Made by a program: the position numbers and the translations under genes. Below are positions 1 to 8,477 of a DNA stretch of 64,000 nt, one piece after another; the stretch's first letter is position 1; the number at the start of each line of letters is the position of its first letter. The stretch is taken from positions 1-64,000 of the forward strand of contig NZ_JARXVD010000028.1 in the NCBI RefSeq assembly GCF_029892685.1, read 5' to 3'. A model generated the notes under the pieces. That model saw only the letters and a list, made by a program, of their open reading frames with translations. It ran no database searches and was not told where the DNA came from. This DNA comes from Mycobacterium sp. OTB74 (GTDB taxonomy: Bacteria > Actinomycetota > Actinomycetes > Mycobacteriales > Mycobacteriaceae).

Positions 1-73
1 CCTCGTCGAACAACGCCTCCAGGCGCTCACCGGGGGACGCCTCGGTGGCCAAAGGTGTTGCGGTGGTGGACAT
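1..73 (-). CDS. 5' end of an unidentified gene (truncated by window edge)
   Basis: An ATG at 73 reading leftward opens a 24-codon stretch (MSTTATPLATEASPGERLEA and four more residues) that runs off the window edge without a stop. The start of the protein is acidic and Ala/Thr-rich, and 'ERLEALFDE' resembles openings of acyl-CoA carboxylase beta subunits, but that is too short to be an identification. No function is assigned. The roughly 100 bases to its right (74-173) hold no gene and would be its upstream region. Confidence 0.5.
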   Translation of the reverse strand, partial: MSTTATPLATEASPGERLEALFDE

Positions 74-173
74 AACACCATCAAAGCAGAAGGGTACGAC
101 AATTCCTGACCATGGCGATTCGGCGATCGGGGAGGCTCATCAGACCGCCATGGGCTGCCCTCGCGGAACTACC

Positions 174-776
174 CTAGGCGCTCCACTGCGGGTTGCGGCC
201 GAGGTGGAGCAAAAGCCGGTCTAAATCTGTTGGAGCTGAGCCACTTTGGGTCGGACCGAACGGCGCGTTCGGGAAGCTGCGGAAGTCTCCGTCGGGCACG
301 GCCAATGCCAGCGGCAGCGCCGCCGCGATGAGGTCGTCAGGCAGCTGCCAAGGCCGGCTCAGGCTGGCGGCGACATCCCAGCCGTGCACCACGTAGTCAA
401 TGAAATGGAAGCCGATGGCCATCTCGGCGGGGGCGTCCGCGCCGAGTTCCGGTAGCGCGAACGGGGTTTCGAGGTCGGCATCGGCGAACGCGGCCAGCAC
501 GTCACGAGCGGCCCCGGCGTAACTGCCGGCCGGATCGCTGAGCACTGCGTCGCGGACGCTCGCTGGGTCCCAGACCGCAAGGTCCTGGCCACCACCCCGC
601 GCGGCTGCTGCGAAGCCCTGGTGCTGCACCGTCATGTGTGTCAGCAGGTCGCCGAGATTCCAATCAGTGCAAGGGGTTTGCCTGCGCAATTGGTCGGTGT
701 CGATGGTATCGACCAGGTCGACGGTGGCCTGTAGCGCGGTCCTGTGCCAGTGCAACAAGCTGGTAGCTGTAGTCAT
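174..776 (-). CDS. TIGR03086-type metal-binding protein (DinB/maleylpyruvate isomerase N-terminal fold)
   Basis: 200-residue cytoplasmic protein. The N-terminal half (LLHWHRTAL, then CTDWNLGDLLTHMTVQHQGF near residues 37-56) and the later GFHFIDYVVHGWDVA give the spaced histidines of the mycothiol-dependent maleylpyruvate isomerase N-terminal / DinB four-helix fold. The C-terminal 'RLLLHLGRNPQW' is typical of the TIGR03086 subgroup common in actinobacteria. The substrate is unknown; a thiol-dependent transferase or isomerase role is inferred from the family. It is divergent from a MarR regulator with only 51 bases between the start codons, so the two are probably co-regulated. Its start may be leaderless: TACTAT lies six bases upstream of the ATG. 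Confidence 0.85.
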   Translation of the reverse strand: MTTATSLLHWHRTALQATVDLVDTIDTDQLRRQTPCTDWNLGDLLTHMTVQHQGFAAAARGGGQDLAVWDPASVRDAVLSDPAGSYAGAARDVLAAFADADLETPFALPELGADAPAEMAIGFHFIDYVVHGWDVAASLSRPWQLPDDLIAAALPLALAVPDGDFRSFPNAPFGPTQSGSAPTDLDRLLLHLGRNPQWSA

Positions 777-827
777 GCGCTTATAGTAAGCGTATGATTA
801 CGATATGGCAATGCCTACCATAGTCGG
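777..827. promoter_or_regulatory. Divergent leaderless promoters with possible MarR operator
   Basis: The 51-base divergent gap contains GTAA (786-789), 8 nt, TTAC (798-801), a dyad that a MarR dimer could bind. Each gene has a TANNNT -10 hexamer just before its ATG: TACCAT at 817-822 for the + strand gene and TACTAT on the - strand for the leftward gene. Neither has a Shine-Dalgarno sequence, so both transcripts are probably leaderless. The operator assignment is inference. Confidence 0.4.
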
Positions 828-1253
828 ATGACTTCGACCCGGCGGCCCGATCTGGCAGCGATGCTCGCACCGCTGCTGCGTGAGCTGATCGCCGCGGAAC
901 AGCCCGTGCTGGACGCGCACGGCATCACCATGTGGGGCTACATCGTGTTGCTGGCCCTGGACGAGACTCCTATGCGGTCGCAGGCCGCGCTGGCCGAGGC
1001 GATAGGAGCCGACAAGACCCGAATCATCCGCACGCTGGATGAACTCCAGGACCGCGGGCTCATCGAGCGCACCCCCGACCCGGACGATCGGCGGGTACGG
1101 CTGCTGGCCATCACCACGCCCGGGCGCCGGCTCAAGGACGCGGTGCAGGCCGACATCCAGCGCGGCGAGGAGCAGTGGCTGGGCGAGCTGACCACCGAGG
1201 AACGGCGCGTCTTCCTGCGTGCTTTGGCGCGCCTGAGTCCACCCCGCGCGTGA
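828..1253 (+). CDS. MarR-family transcriptional regulator
   Basis: 141-residue winged-helix DNA-binding protein. The recognition region (QAALAEAIGADKTRIIRTLDELQDRGLIER, about residues 50-79) is followed by the MarR wing DPDDRRVRLLAIT and the dimerising C-terminal helix. It is divergent from the TIGR03086 gene and probably represses both. The ligand is not predictable from sequence. The start chosen is the ATG that follows a -10-like hexamer by five bases, which fits a leaderless message. Confidence 0.9.
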   Translation: MTSTRRPDLAAMLAPLLRELIAAEQPVLDAHGITMWGYIVLLALDETPMRSQAALAEAIGADKTRIIRTLDELQDRGLIERTPDPDDRRVRLLAITTPGRRLKDAVQADIQRGEEQWLGELTTEERRVFLRALARLSPPRA

Positions 1254-1298
1254 CCCCGGGAAAAACCGGATGACGTCAGTGAGAAAATCGAACCCATC

Positions 1299-2309
1299 AT
1301 GAGCAACCAGCGCGTCGTCTTCTCCGGGGCACAACCCACCTCCGACTCTCTTCACCTCGGCAATGCGCTGGGTGCGGTGCAGAACTGGGCCCACCTGCAG
1401 GACGGCTACGACGCGTACTTCTGCGTCGTTGACCTGCATGCCATCACGGTCCCGCAGGACCCCGAGACGCTGCGTCGTCGCACGTTGGTGACCGCCGCGC
1501 AGTACCTGGCCCTGGGCATCGACCCAGCCCGCAGCACAGTCTTCGTCCAGAGCCACGTGGCCGCGCACAGTCAATTGAGCTGGGTGCTCGGCTGTTTCAC
1601 CGGGTTCGGGCAGGCCTCCCGGATGACGCAGTTCAAGGACAAGTCGGCCAAGCAGGGGACGGAGTCCACCACGGTCGGCCTTTTCACTTACCCGGTGCTG
1701 ATGGCCGCGGACATCCTGCTCTACGACACCGATCTGGTGCCGGTCGGGGAGGACCAGCGTCAGCATCTGGAGCTGGCTCGCGACTTGGCGCAGCGATTCA
1801 ACAGCCAGTTCCCGGACACCTTCGTGGTGCCGGAGGCAATGATCCCCAAGGCCACCGCGAAGATTTACGACCTGCAGGACCCGAACTCGAAGATGAGCAA
1901 GTCGGCCGCCACCGACGCCGGGCTGATCAACCTGCTCGACGATCCGGCCAAGAGCGCCAAGAAGATTCGCTCCGCGGTAACCGACAGCGAGCGCGAGATC
2001 CGGTTCGACCAGGAGGCCAAGCCGGGTATCTCGAACCTGCTGACCATCCAGTCCGCGGTGACCGGCACCGCTATCGACGCGCTGGTGGCCGGTTACCAGG
2101 GTCGCGGCTACGGCGACCTGAAGAAGGAGACCGCTGAAGCCGTCGTCGAGTACGTCACGCCGATCAAGTCCCGGGTGGATGAGCTGCTGGCTGATCCCGC
2201 CGAACTGGAGTCGGTTCTGGCGGCTGGGGCCGCCCGCGCCGAGAAGGTGGCAAACGCGACGCTGCAGCGGGTCAACGACCGGCTCGGATTTCTGCAGCGC
2301 AAGGCCTGA
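1299..2309 (+). CDS. trpS: Tryptophanyl-tRNA synthetase
   Basis: 336-residue class I aminoacyl-tRNA synthetase that charges tRNA-Trp in the cytoplasm. The HIGH-equivalent lies in SGAQPTSDSLHLGN near the N-terminus and the KMSKS loop is SKMSKS near residue 199. The Rossmann core includes GEDQRQHLELARDLAQRFN. Length is normal for bacterial TrpRS. The upstream region has no strong Shine-Dalgarno sequence, and the start matches where the family begins (SNQRVVFSGAQPT). The following YihY gene is co-oriented after 79 bases, the same neighbourhood as in M. tuberculosis. Confidence 0.98.
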   Translation: MSNQRVVFSGAQPTSDSLHLGNALGAVQNWAHLQDGYDAYFCVVDLHAITVPQDPETLRRRTLVTAAQYLALGIDPARSTVFVQSHVAAHSQLSWVLGCFTGFGQASRMTQFKDKSAKQGTESTTVGLFTYPVLMAADILLYDTDLVPVGEDQRQHLELARDLAQRFNSQFPDTFVVPEAMIPKATAKIYDLQDPNSKMSKSAATDAGLINLLDDPAKSAKKIRSAVTDSEREIRFDQEAKPGISNLLTIQSAVTGTAIDALVAGYQGRGYGDLKKETAEAVVEYVTPIKSRVDELLADPAELESVLAAGAARAEKVANATLQRVNDRLGFLQRKA

Positions 2310-2388
2310 CACCCCGCTGATACGCCACTCTTTTCGGCGTTGCGCACTTTAGGATTCCGGCAAATGGCGGCGCGGATTGCGGGGAGCA

Positions 2389-3423
2389 GTGGCGGACAGC
2401 ACTGAGTCGGACAAGCCGGGGATCGTAGACCGGCTGCGGCAAAGATTTCCGTGGTTTGACCGTGTGATGACGGCGCAGGAGCGCTACCAGGACTGCAACG
2501 GTGATTTCTATGCCGCCGGAATCACGTATTACACGGTGTTCGCACTGTTCCCGTTGCTGATGGTCGGCTTCGCGGCCGGTGGGTTCCTGCTGGCCAGTCG
2601 TCCGGACTTACTGGCCCACATTGAGGATCGGATCCGGGAGTCGGTGTCGGGCGATTTCGGGCACCAGCTCATCTCCTTGATCGACTCGGCAATCAACTCG
2701 CGCGGTACCGTCGGCGTCATCGGCCTGCTCACTGCGGCATGGGCCGGGCTTGGCTGGATGGCCAACCTGCGCAAGGCGCTGACTGAGATGTGGGAGCAGC
2801 AGCGGGAATCGGACGGATTTGTCCGCAACAAGCTGTCGGACCTGGTGGCGTTGGTCTCGACGTTCATTGCGCTGGCTCTCACCATTGCGCTGACGGTGCT
2901 CGGTGATCCGGCCCTGATGACCAAGGTGCTCAACTGGCTGGGCCTGGGCCATATACCGCATCTGGGCGACGTGCTGGGCATGGCATCCTTGGTGGTCTCA
3001 TTCCTGGTGGCGTGGATGCTGTTCACCTGGATCATCGCCCGGCTACCGCGCGAGTCGGTGAGCCTGCGCAGCTCGGTACGGGCCGCGCTGATCGCCGCCG
3101 TGGGCTTCGAGATCTTCAAGCAGTTGGCGTCGATCCTGCTGAGGTCCGTGATGCACGGCCCGGCCGGAGCCACGTTCGGCCCGGTGCTGGGCTTGATGGT
3201 GTTTGCCTTCGTGACGGCCCGGTTGCTGCTGTTCTCGACGGCTTGGGCCGCGACGTCGAAGGAAAACCTGGTGGAGGCCCCGATTGCACCGCCGGGGCCT
3301 GCCGTGGTCATCACTACCCGCCACCATGCCGGCGACGGCGTCGACGCAGGCAGTGTGGCGATCGGTGCTGCCGTGGGTTTCCTTGGTGCGCTTGGCCTTT
3401 CGTGGCTGGTCCGACGGCGGTAG
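2389..3423 (+). CDS. YihY/BrkB-family inner membrane protein
   Basis: About 344-residue polytopic membrane protein of the YihY (BrkB/virulence factor BrkB) family. Visible family features are the early RYQDCNGDFYAAGITYYTVFALFPLLMV helix and the GPVLGLMVFAFVTARLLLFSTAW segment; about six membrane helices are evident. Function in the family is not settled; it is not a ribonuclease despite older naming. The start used is the GTG at 2389; a TTG at 2377 would add four residues and has equally weak support. It follows trpS and its end is 15 bases from the convergent rhodanese gene, with no terminator hairpin visible. Confidence 0.9.
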   Translation: MADSTESDKPGIVDRLRQRFPWFDRVMTAQERYQDCNGDFYAAGITYYTVFALFPLLMVGFAAGGFLLASRPDLLAHIEDRIRESVSGDFGHQLISLIDSAINSRGTVGVIGLLTAAWAGLGWMANLRKALTEMWEQQRESDGFVRNKLSDLVALVSTFIALALTIALTVLGDPALMTKVLNWLGLGHIPHLGDVLGMASLVVSFLVAWMLFTWIIARLPRESVSLRSSVRAALIAAVGFEIFKQLASILLRSVMHGPAGATFGPVLGLMVFAFVTARLLLFSTAWAATSKENLVEAPIAPPGPAVVITTRHHAGDGVDAGSVAIGAAVGFLGALGLSWLVRRR

Positions 3424-3438
3424 TGGGTCTCGCGTCAG

Positions 3439-4818
3439 TTAGACGGCGACGCGAGATTCGGCCCAAGTGTTGTACCCACCCTCCAGGTCGGCGGCATCGG
3501 CGAAGCCCTCCGCGCGCAGCAACGATGCCGCCACGCTGGAGCGCCAGCCGCCCGCGCAGTGCAGCACGATCGGCTTGTCGGTCGGCACGTCGGTCAGACG
3601 TGAACGCAACTGCGCCAACGGGATTCCGATCGAACCGGGAATCGCGCCGGACTCGCGCTCACCCGGGTTGCGGATGTCGATCAGCGTCACCGCGTCTTCG
3701 GCCAGCATGCGATCGACGTCGGCGACCCGCAGCCGCGATGCCTCGACCACCAGATCGGTCAACTGGGTGGGGAATTGGCCGTCGCGGTCGACGTGCAGGT
3801 AGCCGACAGCGTTGTCCGATCCGATGCGGGCCAGTCGCAGTGCGGCGTCCTGTTCCTCGCCGGGGTAGGTGATCAGGATGATCTGCTCGCCGACATCGGC
3901 CACCATGCCACCGGTTTCGGCGAACCGGCCGTCGAACCCGACGTTTACCGAACCACGCAGGTGGCCGTTGGTGAAGTCGTCGACGCTGCGCGCGTCGAGC
4001 ACCCGCAGGCCGGCCGCCAGAGCCTGCCGGATCTGTGTCGGAGTGAACTCCGGGATGCTGCGCGCCCGGTCCAGCAGCGGGTGCACACGCTTGTTCATCG
4101 CGGCGTCGACCGCGAAGTACGACGGCGCCGCCGGCTGCCCATGGGTGATCAACTCGATGAAGGCGTCTTCGCTCATCGGCTGGACAGATGGGTTGGTGGT
4201 GCGCTGCTCGCCGATGGTCGACGTCAGTTCGGTGGACAGGTTCTTGCCGCACGAAGAACCCGCGCCATGCGCGGGCATGACGACGACGTCGTCGGGCAGC
4301 GCCAGCAAGGTGTCGTGGATGGAGTGGTACATCGCGCGGGCGAGTTCTTCGGTGGAACTGTCGCCGATATTCACCAGATCGGGGCGGCCGACATCGCCGA
4401 TGAACAGCGAATCGCCGGTTAGCACCGCGGTCGGCGCAGCGCCCGGGCGTTCGCTGACTGCGATGCTGATCGACTCCCAGGTGTGCCCCGGGGTGGCCAG
4501 AATCTCCAGGTCGACCTCGCCCAGCGTGATGTGTTCGCCGTGCGCCAGCCTGCGGATGGGGTAGTCGGTTTCGGCTGATTCGCCGAATCCGATCCAGGCG
4601 CCGGTGGCCTCGACCAACTCCAGGTGGCCGGAGACGAAGTCGGCGTGAAAGTGGGTGTTGACGACGCCCTCGATGCTCAGGCCGTACTTCTCGGCGTCTG
4701 CGAGGTATTCGGTGATGTCGCGGCGCGGATCGACAATGATTGCGCGGCCGCTGATTTCGTCGCCGATGAGATACGACGCGTGCGACAGGCATTCGATGTA
4801 GTACTGCTCCAGGATCAT
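3439..4818 (-). CDS. Metallo-beta-lactamase / rhodanese fusion (persulfide dioxygenase-like)
   Basis: 459-residue cytoplasmic protein. Residues 1-230 form an ETHE1-like metallo-beta-lactamase domain with THFHAD (His56, His58, Asp60), GHT and GDSLFIGDVGRPDL. Two rhodanese domains follow. The first (about 255-355) lacks a catalytic cysteine. The second has VLHCAGGWRS with the active Cys near 421. Known relatives oxidise glutathione, CoA or other low-molecular-weight persulfides and transfer sulfane sulfur. A good ribosome site (AAGGAG) lies 6 bases before the ATG. It is divergent from a TauE/SafE exporter across three CsoR/CstR-like operators, which supports a role in sulfide/persulfide detoxification. 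Confidence 0.93.
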   Translation of the reverse strand: MILEQYYIECLSHASYLIGDEISGRAIIVDPRRDITEYLADAEKYGLSIEGVVNTHFHADFVSGHLELVEATGAWIGFGESAETDYPIRRLAHGEHITLGEVDLEILATPGHTWESISIAVSERPGAAPTAVLTGDSLFIGDVGRPDLVNIGDSSTEELARAMYHSIHDTLLALPDDVVVMPAHGAGSSCGKNLSTELTSTIGEQRTTNPSVQPMSEDAFIELITHGQPAAPSYFAVDAAMNKRVHPLLDRARSIPEFTPTQIRQALAAGLRVLDARSVDDFTNGHLRGSVNVGFDGRFAETGGMVADVGEQIILITYPGEEQDAALRLARIGSDNAVGYLHVDRDGQFPTQLTDLVVEASRLRVADVDRMLAEDAVTLIDIRNPGERESGAIPGSIGIPLAQLRSRLTDVPTDKPIVLHCAGGWRSSVAASLLRAEGFADAADLEGGYNTWAESRVAV

Positions 4819-4858
4819 CTGGTGCTCCTTGGGTAGGGGACTTCTCGGTTAATGTAAC

Positions 4859-4945
4859 TATACCCCTGGGGGTATAAATTCCAAAGGTTGATGCATACCC
4901 CTATGGGTATGTGTACGATGATGGTGAATATACCCCCAGGGGTAT
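4859..4945. promoter_or_regulatory. Three CsoR/CstR-type operators with exact 35-bp spacing
   Basis: Three dyads occupy the divergent promoter region. They are TATACCCC-TG-GGGGTATA (4859-4876), CATACCC-CTAT-GGGTATG (4894-4911) and ATACCCC-CA-GGGGTAT (4930-4945). Their centres lie at 4867.5, 4902.5 and 4937.5, exactly 35 bp apart. The C-tract/G-tract inverted repeat is the hallmark of CsoR/CstR/RcnR-family tetrameric repressors. Given the sulfur genes on both sides, a CstR-like persulfide sensor is more likely than a copper sensor. No regulator of this family is encoded in the window. Confidence 0.8.
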
Positions 4946-4963
4946 TGCAAAGAAGGGTATGCC

Positions 4964-5026
4964 ATGACCACGTCCCCGTTGACTACCGACGCATCCGGGC
5001 CGGCCGAGCAGGGAGGCCTGCGATGA
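4964..5026 (+). CDS. 20-codon leader ORF coupled to tauE
   Basis: ATG at 4964 opens a 20-residue ORF (MTTSPLTTDASGPAEQGGLR) whose TGA overlaps the ATG of the TauE gene in an ATGA. A purine run (AAAGAAGGG) precedes it. It lies immediately after the third operator. It could be a leader peptide that sets translation of the exporter, or a relic of a lost rhodanese gene. No sequence relative is recognised, and real translation is unproven. Confidence 0.35.
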   Translation: MTTSPLTTDASGPAEQGGLR

Positions 5027-5904
5027 TCGCGCTTACCGTTGCTGCGGCGGTCTTGGTCGGGGTCACCCTAGGGGTGCTCGGCGGCGGCGGTTCGATATTG
5101 ATGGTGCCGTTGCTGGCGTATGTCGCGGGCATGGACGCCAAGGTTGCGATCGCCACCTCGCTGTTGGTGGTCGGGACCACCAGCGCCGTCGGCGCCATCT
5201 CACATGCTCGGGCCGGCCGCGTGCAGTGGCGCGTCGGGCTGGTGTTCGGAGCGGCCGGCATGGCGGGCGCCTACCTGGGCGGGCTGCTGGCCCGCGCTAT
5301 CCCGGGCACGGTACTGCTGATCGGGTTCGCGCTGGTGATGGTGGCCACCGCGGCCGCAATGCTGCGTGGACGCAAGAATGCGGCGCAAGAATCCAGCGGT
5401 GGCGCCCTGCCGATCCCCAAGGCCCTAGCCCTGGGCCTCGTCGTGGGTCTGGTGACCGGCTTGATCGGTGCCGGCGGTGGCTTCGTGGTGGTTCCCGCGC
5501 TGGTGCTGCTCGGTGGCCTGTCCATGCCGGTAGCCGTCGGCACATCACTCGTGGTGATCACAATGAATTCGTTCGCAGGCCTGGCGGGGTATCTGTCGTC
5601 GGTGCAGATCTACTGGCCGCTGGCGCTGATGGTCACCGTCGCAGCGGTGATCGGTGGCTTGATCGGGGCCCGGCTGACGGCCTACGTCAACCCCGACGTG
5701 CTACGTAAGGCGTTTGGCTGGTTCGTATTGGCCATGTCCTCGGTGATTTTCGCCCAGGAGATTCACCCCGCGGTGGGAATCAGCGTGGCTGTGCTGGTCG
5801 TGATCGCCGCAGTTGTCTCGGCGTCGTCAAAGGCGCGCGTCGCCCGTAGGCGCAGCGGCGTTCTTGGTCCACACCCCGCGAGCCATCACCGCGTGAACGT
5901 GTAG
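5023..5904 (+). CDS. TauE/SafE-family sulfite/organosulfonate exporter
   Basis: 293-residue membrane protein with about eight helices arranged as two repeats, each with the family's Gly-rich entry: GVTLGVLGGGGSILMVPLL near the N-terminus and GLVTGLIGAGGGFVVVPALVLLGG in the middle. The family exports sulfite or related anions. Start chosen at 5023, where GGGAGG stands 7 bases upstream and the first helix begins; the frame stays open back to 4888, but that extension would run through the operators. The last 26 codons overlap the convergent nagA gene, giving a basic, non-membrane tail (SSKARVARRRSGVLG...) that probably arose by loss of an earlier stop. Confidence 0.88.
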   Translation: MIALTVAAAVLVGVTLGVLGGGGSILMVPLLAYVAGMDAKVAIATSLLVVGTTSAVGAISHARAGRVQWRVGLVFGAAGMAGAYLGGLLARAIPGTVLLIGFALVMVATAAAMLRGRKNAAQESSGGALPIPKALALGLVVGLVTGLIGAGGGFVVVPALVLLGGLSMPVAVGTSLVVITMNSFAGLAGYLSSVQIYWPLALMVTVAAVIGGLIGARLTAYVNPDVLRKAFGWFVLAMSSVIFAQEIHPAVGISVAVLVVIAAVVSASSKARVARRRSGVLGPHPASHHRVNV

Positions 5905-6987
5905 CTGCTGATCGAGTACCACGAGATCGGCGTTGGCCCCCGGTTGAAGGCACCCGGCGCCGTCGATACCGAGGGCTCGGGCCGGTGTTGTCGAGGTCAT
6001 CGCGACCGCATGCAACATCGCGGCATCTGACGCGGGCTCCAAACCTGTTGCCGCGGTGCGGAACAGCGCATCCATGGTCGCGGTGCTGCCGGCGATGGTG
6101 GTCCGGCCGTGGACCCTGGCCACCGACCCGCTGACCTCAACATCCAACGGCCCCAACCGAAATGACCCGTCTCCCAGACCTGCCGCGGCCATCGCGTCGG
6201 TGATCAGCGCGACGCGGTCGGCGCCTGCGGTCTGCGCGACCTGATGGACCAGCGCGGGATGTACGTGCACGCCGTCGGCAATCAACTCGACGGTGACCCT
6301 CGGGTCCTCCAGCAGTGCCAGGGCGGGCCCCGGATCGCGATGATGCAGTGGCCGCATGGCATTGAACACATGGGTCCCGACGGTGGCGCCCATCCGCACT
6401 GCATGCTTGGTCAGCTCATAACTGGCATCGGTATGGCCAACGGCCACCACGACTTCGGCATCCACCAGACGTTCGATCGCGGCATCGGCGCCGGGCAGTT
6501 CGGGGGCGATAGTGACCATCCTGATGGTGCCGTCAGCGGCCGCCAGTAGGGCATCGATCTCTGCCGGGTCGGGCTCGCGTAACTGCGTGGCGTCGTGTGC
6601 GCCGCAACGTACCGAACTCAGCCACGGCCCTTCCAGATGAATACCTGCGATAGTGCCGTCCCTGGTGGCGTCGGCAAGCACCCGGACCTGCTCCAACAAG
6701 TCTAACGGGGACGCGGTGACCAGGCTGGCCAGGGTGCTGGTGGTTCCGTGGTCACGGTGGAACCAGGCAGTGGCGGCAACGTCTGTGCTGTACGAGAATC
6801 CGCCGCCGCCGTGCACGTGCATGTCCACAAAGCCCGGCACCACAACGCAATTAGGAAAATCGAAATCCGCGGCACGGGGCGCCGTACCCTCGCCACATGC
6901 CACGATGCGGTCGCCGCTGATCTCCAGCCAGCCGGGCCGGCACATCCTGTCGTGCAGCACCACCGCTGCGGCAGTCACCAGTGTCAT
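5827..6987 (-). CDS. nagA: N-acetylglucosamine-6-phosphate deacetylase
   Basis: 386-residue amidohydrolase that deacetylates GlcNAc-6-P in amino-sugar and peptidoglycan recycling. Motifs: VPGFVDMHVHGGGGFSYSTD (metal HxH), HLEGPWLSSVRCGAHD, VAVGHTDAS, GTHVFNAMRPLHHRDPG and LITDAMAAAGLGDG (catalytic Asp). Length is normal. Its ATG overlaps the stop of the upstream sugar porter (ATGA at 6984-6987), so the two are translationally coupled. Its 3' end overlaps the convergent TauE gene by 78 bp. Order matches the nagA-sugI pair of M. tuberculosis. Confidence 0.96.
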   Translation of the reverse strand: MTLVTAAAVVLHDRMCRPGWLEISGDRIVACGEGTAPRAADFDFPNCVVVPGFVDMHVHGGGGFSYSTDVAATAWFHRDHGTTSTLASLVTASPLDLLEQVRVLADATRDGTIAGIHLEGPWLSSVRCGAHDATQLREPDPAEIDALLAAADGTIRMVTIAPELPGADAAIERLVDAEVVVAVGHTDASYELTKHAVRMGATVGTHVFNAMRPLHHRDPGPALALLEDPRVTVELIADGVHVHPALVHQVAQTAGADRVALITDAMAAAGLGDGSFRLGPLDVEVSGSVARVHGRTTIAGSTATMDALFRTAATGLEPASDAAMLHAVAMTSTTPARALGIDGAGCLQPGANADLVVLDQQLHVHAVMARGVWTKNAAAPTGDARL

Positions 6988-8372
6988 TGTCGGTCAGCCG
7001 AATTCAGGGCGGCGTCCGGTGCCGGCCACGAGCCGCCGTTCTCCCAGAAGTGCCGGATGTCCTCGAGTTGGCGGCCGCGGGTTTCCGGAGCGAACCGGTA
7101 GACAAACCCGAAGGCCATCAACGCCAGCGCGCCGAACACTGCGAAAGTGCCTGCGCCACCAAGAGTGTTGAGCATGGTCAGGAAGAACGCGCCAACAATG
7201 GCGTTGGCCACCAGGTCCGAGGTCAGCATGGTGCTCGAGCCCAGCGACCGCAGCTGTGCCGGGAAACTCTCGCCGGCGTACACCCATACCAGCGCGCCGA
7301 ATCCGAATGTGAAGCCGACGGTGAACAGCAGCACGCCGACGAAGCCCAGGGTGTTGTTGCGCAGGTTGTCGGCGAACACTGCGATCAGGATGATGTTGGC
7401 GACGATCATCATGGCAATGCCACCCAACAGGATTGGGCGTCGGCCGACGCGGTCGACCAGCAACAGTGACACCACCACTGCGATCAGGGCGGCGACCTGA
7501 ATCAGGGCTGGCAGCACCAGTAGGGCGAAGTTCCCGGTGTACCCCATCTTCTCGAAAAGCCTTGGACTGTAATACACCACCGCGTTGATTCCGGTGATCT
7601 GAATGAAAAAGCCCAGTGCTACAACAAAAACCGTGGCTCGCAGATATGGTCGGCGTACCAGCTCGCGGACCGTGCCGCCGCTCTCGGCCATCAGCGCTTC
7701 GCGGATTTCGGCCAGCTCGGCGTCGATGTCGTCATCGGATGTGTTCGGATTGACCTGTTGCAGTGCTTGTTTGGCGTCATCGTCGCGGCCCTGGAGCAGG
7801 TACCAGCGGGCGGTGTCGGGCATCTTCAGCAGCATGAAGCCGACGAGTACGGCCGGCAGCGCCGCCAGCCCGAGCATCAGCTGCCAGTCGCGGCTGTCCG
7901 CCAGCGCGTACGAGGTCAGGTAGCCGACGATGATGCCGGCCACGGTGGCGACCTGGTAGGCAACCAACAGCCGTCCCCGGGTTGCCGCCGGCGCTGACTC
8001 GGCGACGAAGACCGGAACCACGACGATCGAGACGCCGATGGTCAGGCCCAGGAGCAGGCGGGCGACCAGCAGCATCGGCACAGTCGTGGCGAAGGCGCTG
8101 AACAATGCGAATGCCGCGTAGGTGAAGGCCACCAGCACCATGGATGCCTTGCGGCCGATGGCGTTCGCCAGGGCGCCGGCTCCGATGGCACCGACCAATT
8201 GCCCGACGACCACGGCGGTGGTGACCAATTCTTGTTGGTGCGTGCTCAGTTTGAACTGGTCGGTGATGAACAGCATGGCGCCGGCGATGTTTGACAGGTC
8301 GTAACCGTAGATGACGCCGATGCTCGCCGCGGTGACGGCGACCAGCGTCGCCACGTGTGTTGATCTGCCCAC
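6984..8372 (-). CDS. MFS sugar porter (SugI-like)
   Basis: 462-residue, 12-helix major facilitator of the sugar porter family (XylE/GalP group). Family motifs: GYDLSNIAGAMLFITDQF in helix 1, GRKASMVL after helix 2, the PDTARWYL form of PESPRWL before the central loop, DRVGRRPILLGG, and the C-terminal PETRGRQLEDI signature. Coupled upstream of nagA by a 4-base overlap, so the substrate may be an amino sugar, though the family mostly moves hexoses with protons. It corresponds positionally to sugI (Rv3331) of M. tuberculosis. Confidence 0.93.
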   Translation of the reverse strand: MGRSTHVATLVAVTAASIGVIYGYDLSNIAGAMLFITDQFKLSTHQQELVTTAVVVGQLVGAIGAGALANAIGRKASMVLVAFTYAAFALFSAFATTVPMLLVARLLLGLTIGVSIVVVPVFVAESAPAATRGRLLVAYQVATVAGIIVGYLTSYALADSRDWQLMLGLAALPAVLVGFMLLKMPDTARWYLLQGRDDDAKQALQQVNPNTSDDDIDAELAEIREALMAESGGTVRELVRRPYLRATVFVVALGFFIQITGINAVVYYSPRLFEKMGYTGNFALLVLPALIQVAALIAVVVSLLLVDRVGRRPILLGGIAMMIVANIILIAVFADNLRNNTLGFVGVLLFTVGFTFGFGALVWVYAGESFPAQLRSLGSSTMLTSDLVANAIVGAFFLTMLNTLGGAGTFAVFGALALMAFGFVYRFAPETRGRQLEDIRHFWENGGSWPAPDAALNSADRQ

Positions 8373-8477
8373 GCGTAATCCTCCGCATTGTCCGTACCCG
8401 GTGTCCAGGTGCTGGAAAAGTCCGGGTGTTGGAACAGACTTAACACCACGCGGCGGGCAACCCCGGTAGGTTCGGCG

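Noticed and set aside
798..2312. 504-codon - strand open frame opposite the MarR gene and trpS
   Set aside because: Shadow of two secure genes; no ribosome site or domain.
4888..5022. 45-codon N-terminal extension of TauE
   Set aside because: It would translate through the operators, has Met/Pro/Cys-rich unnatural sequence, and a good ribosome site and membrane helix begin at 5023.
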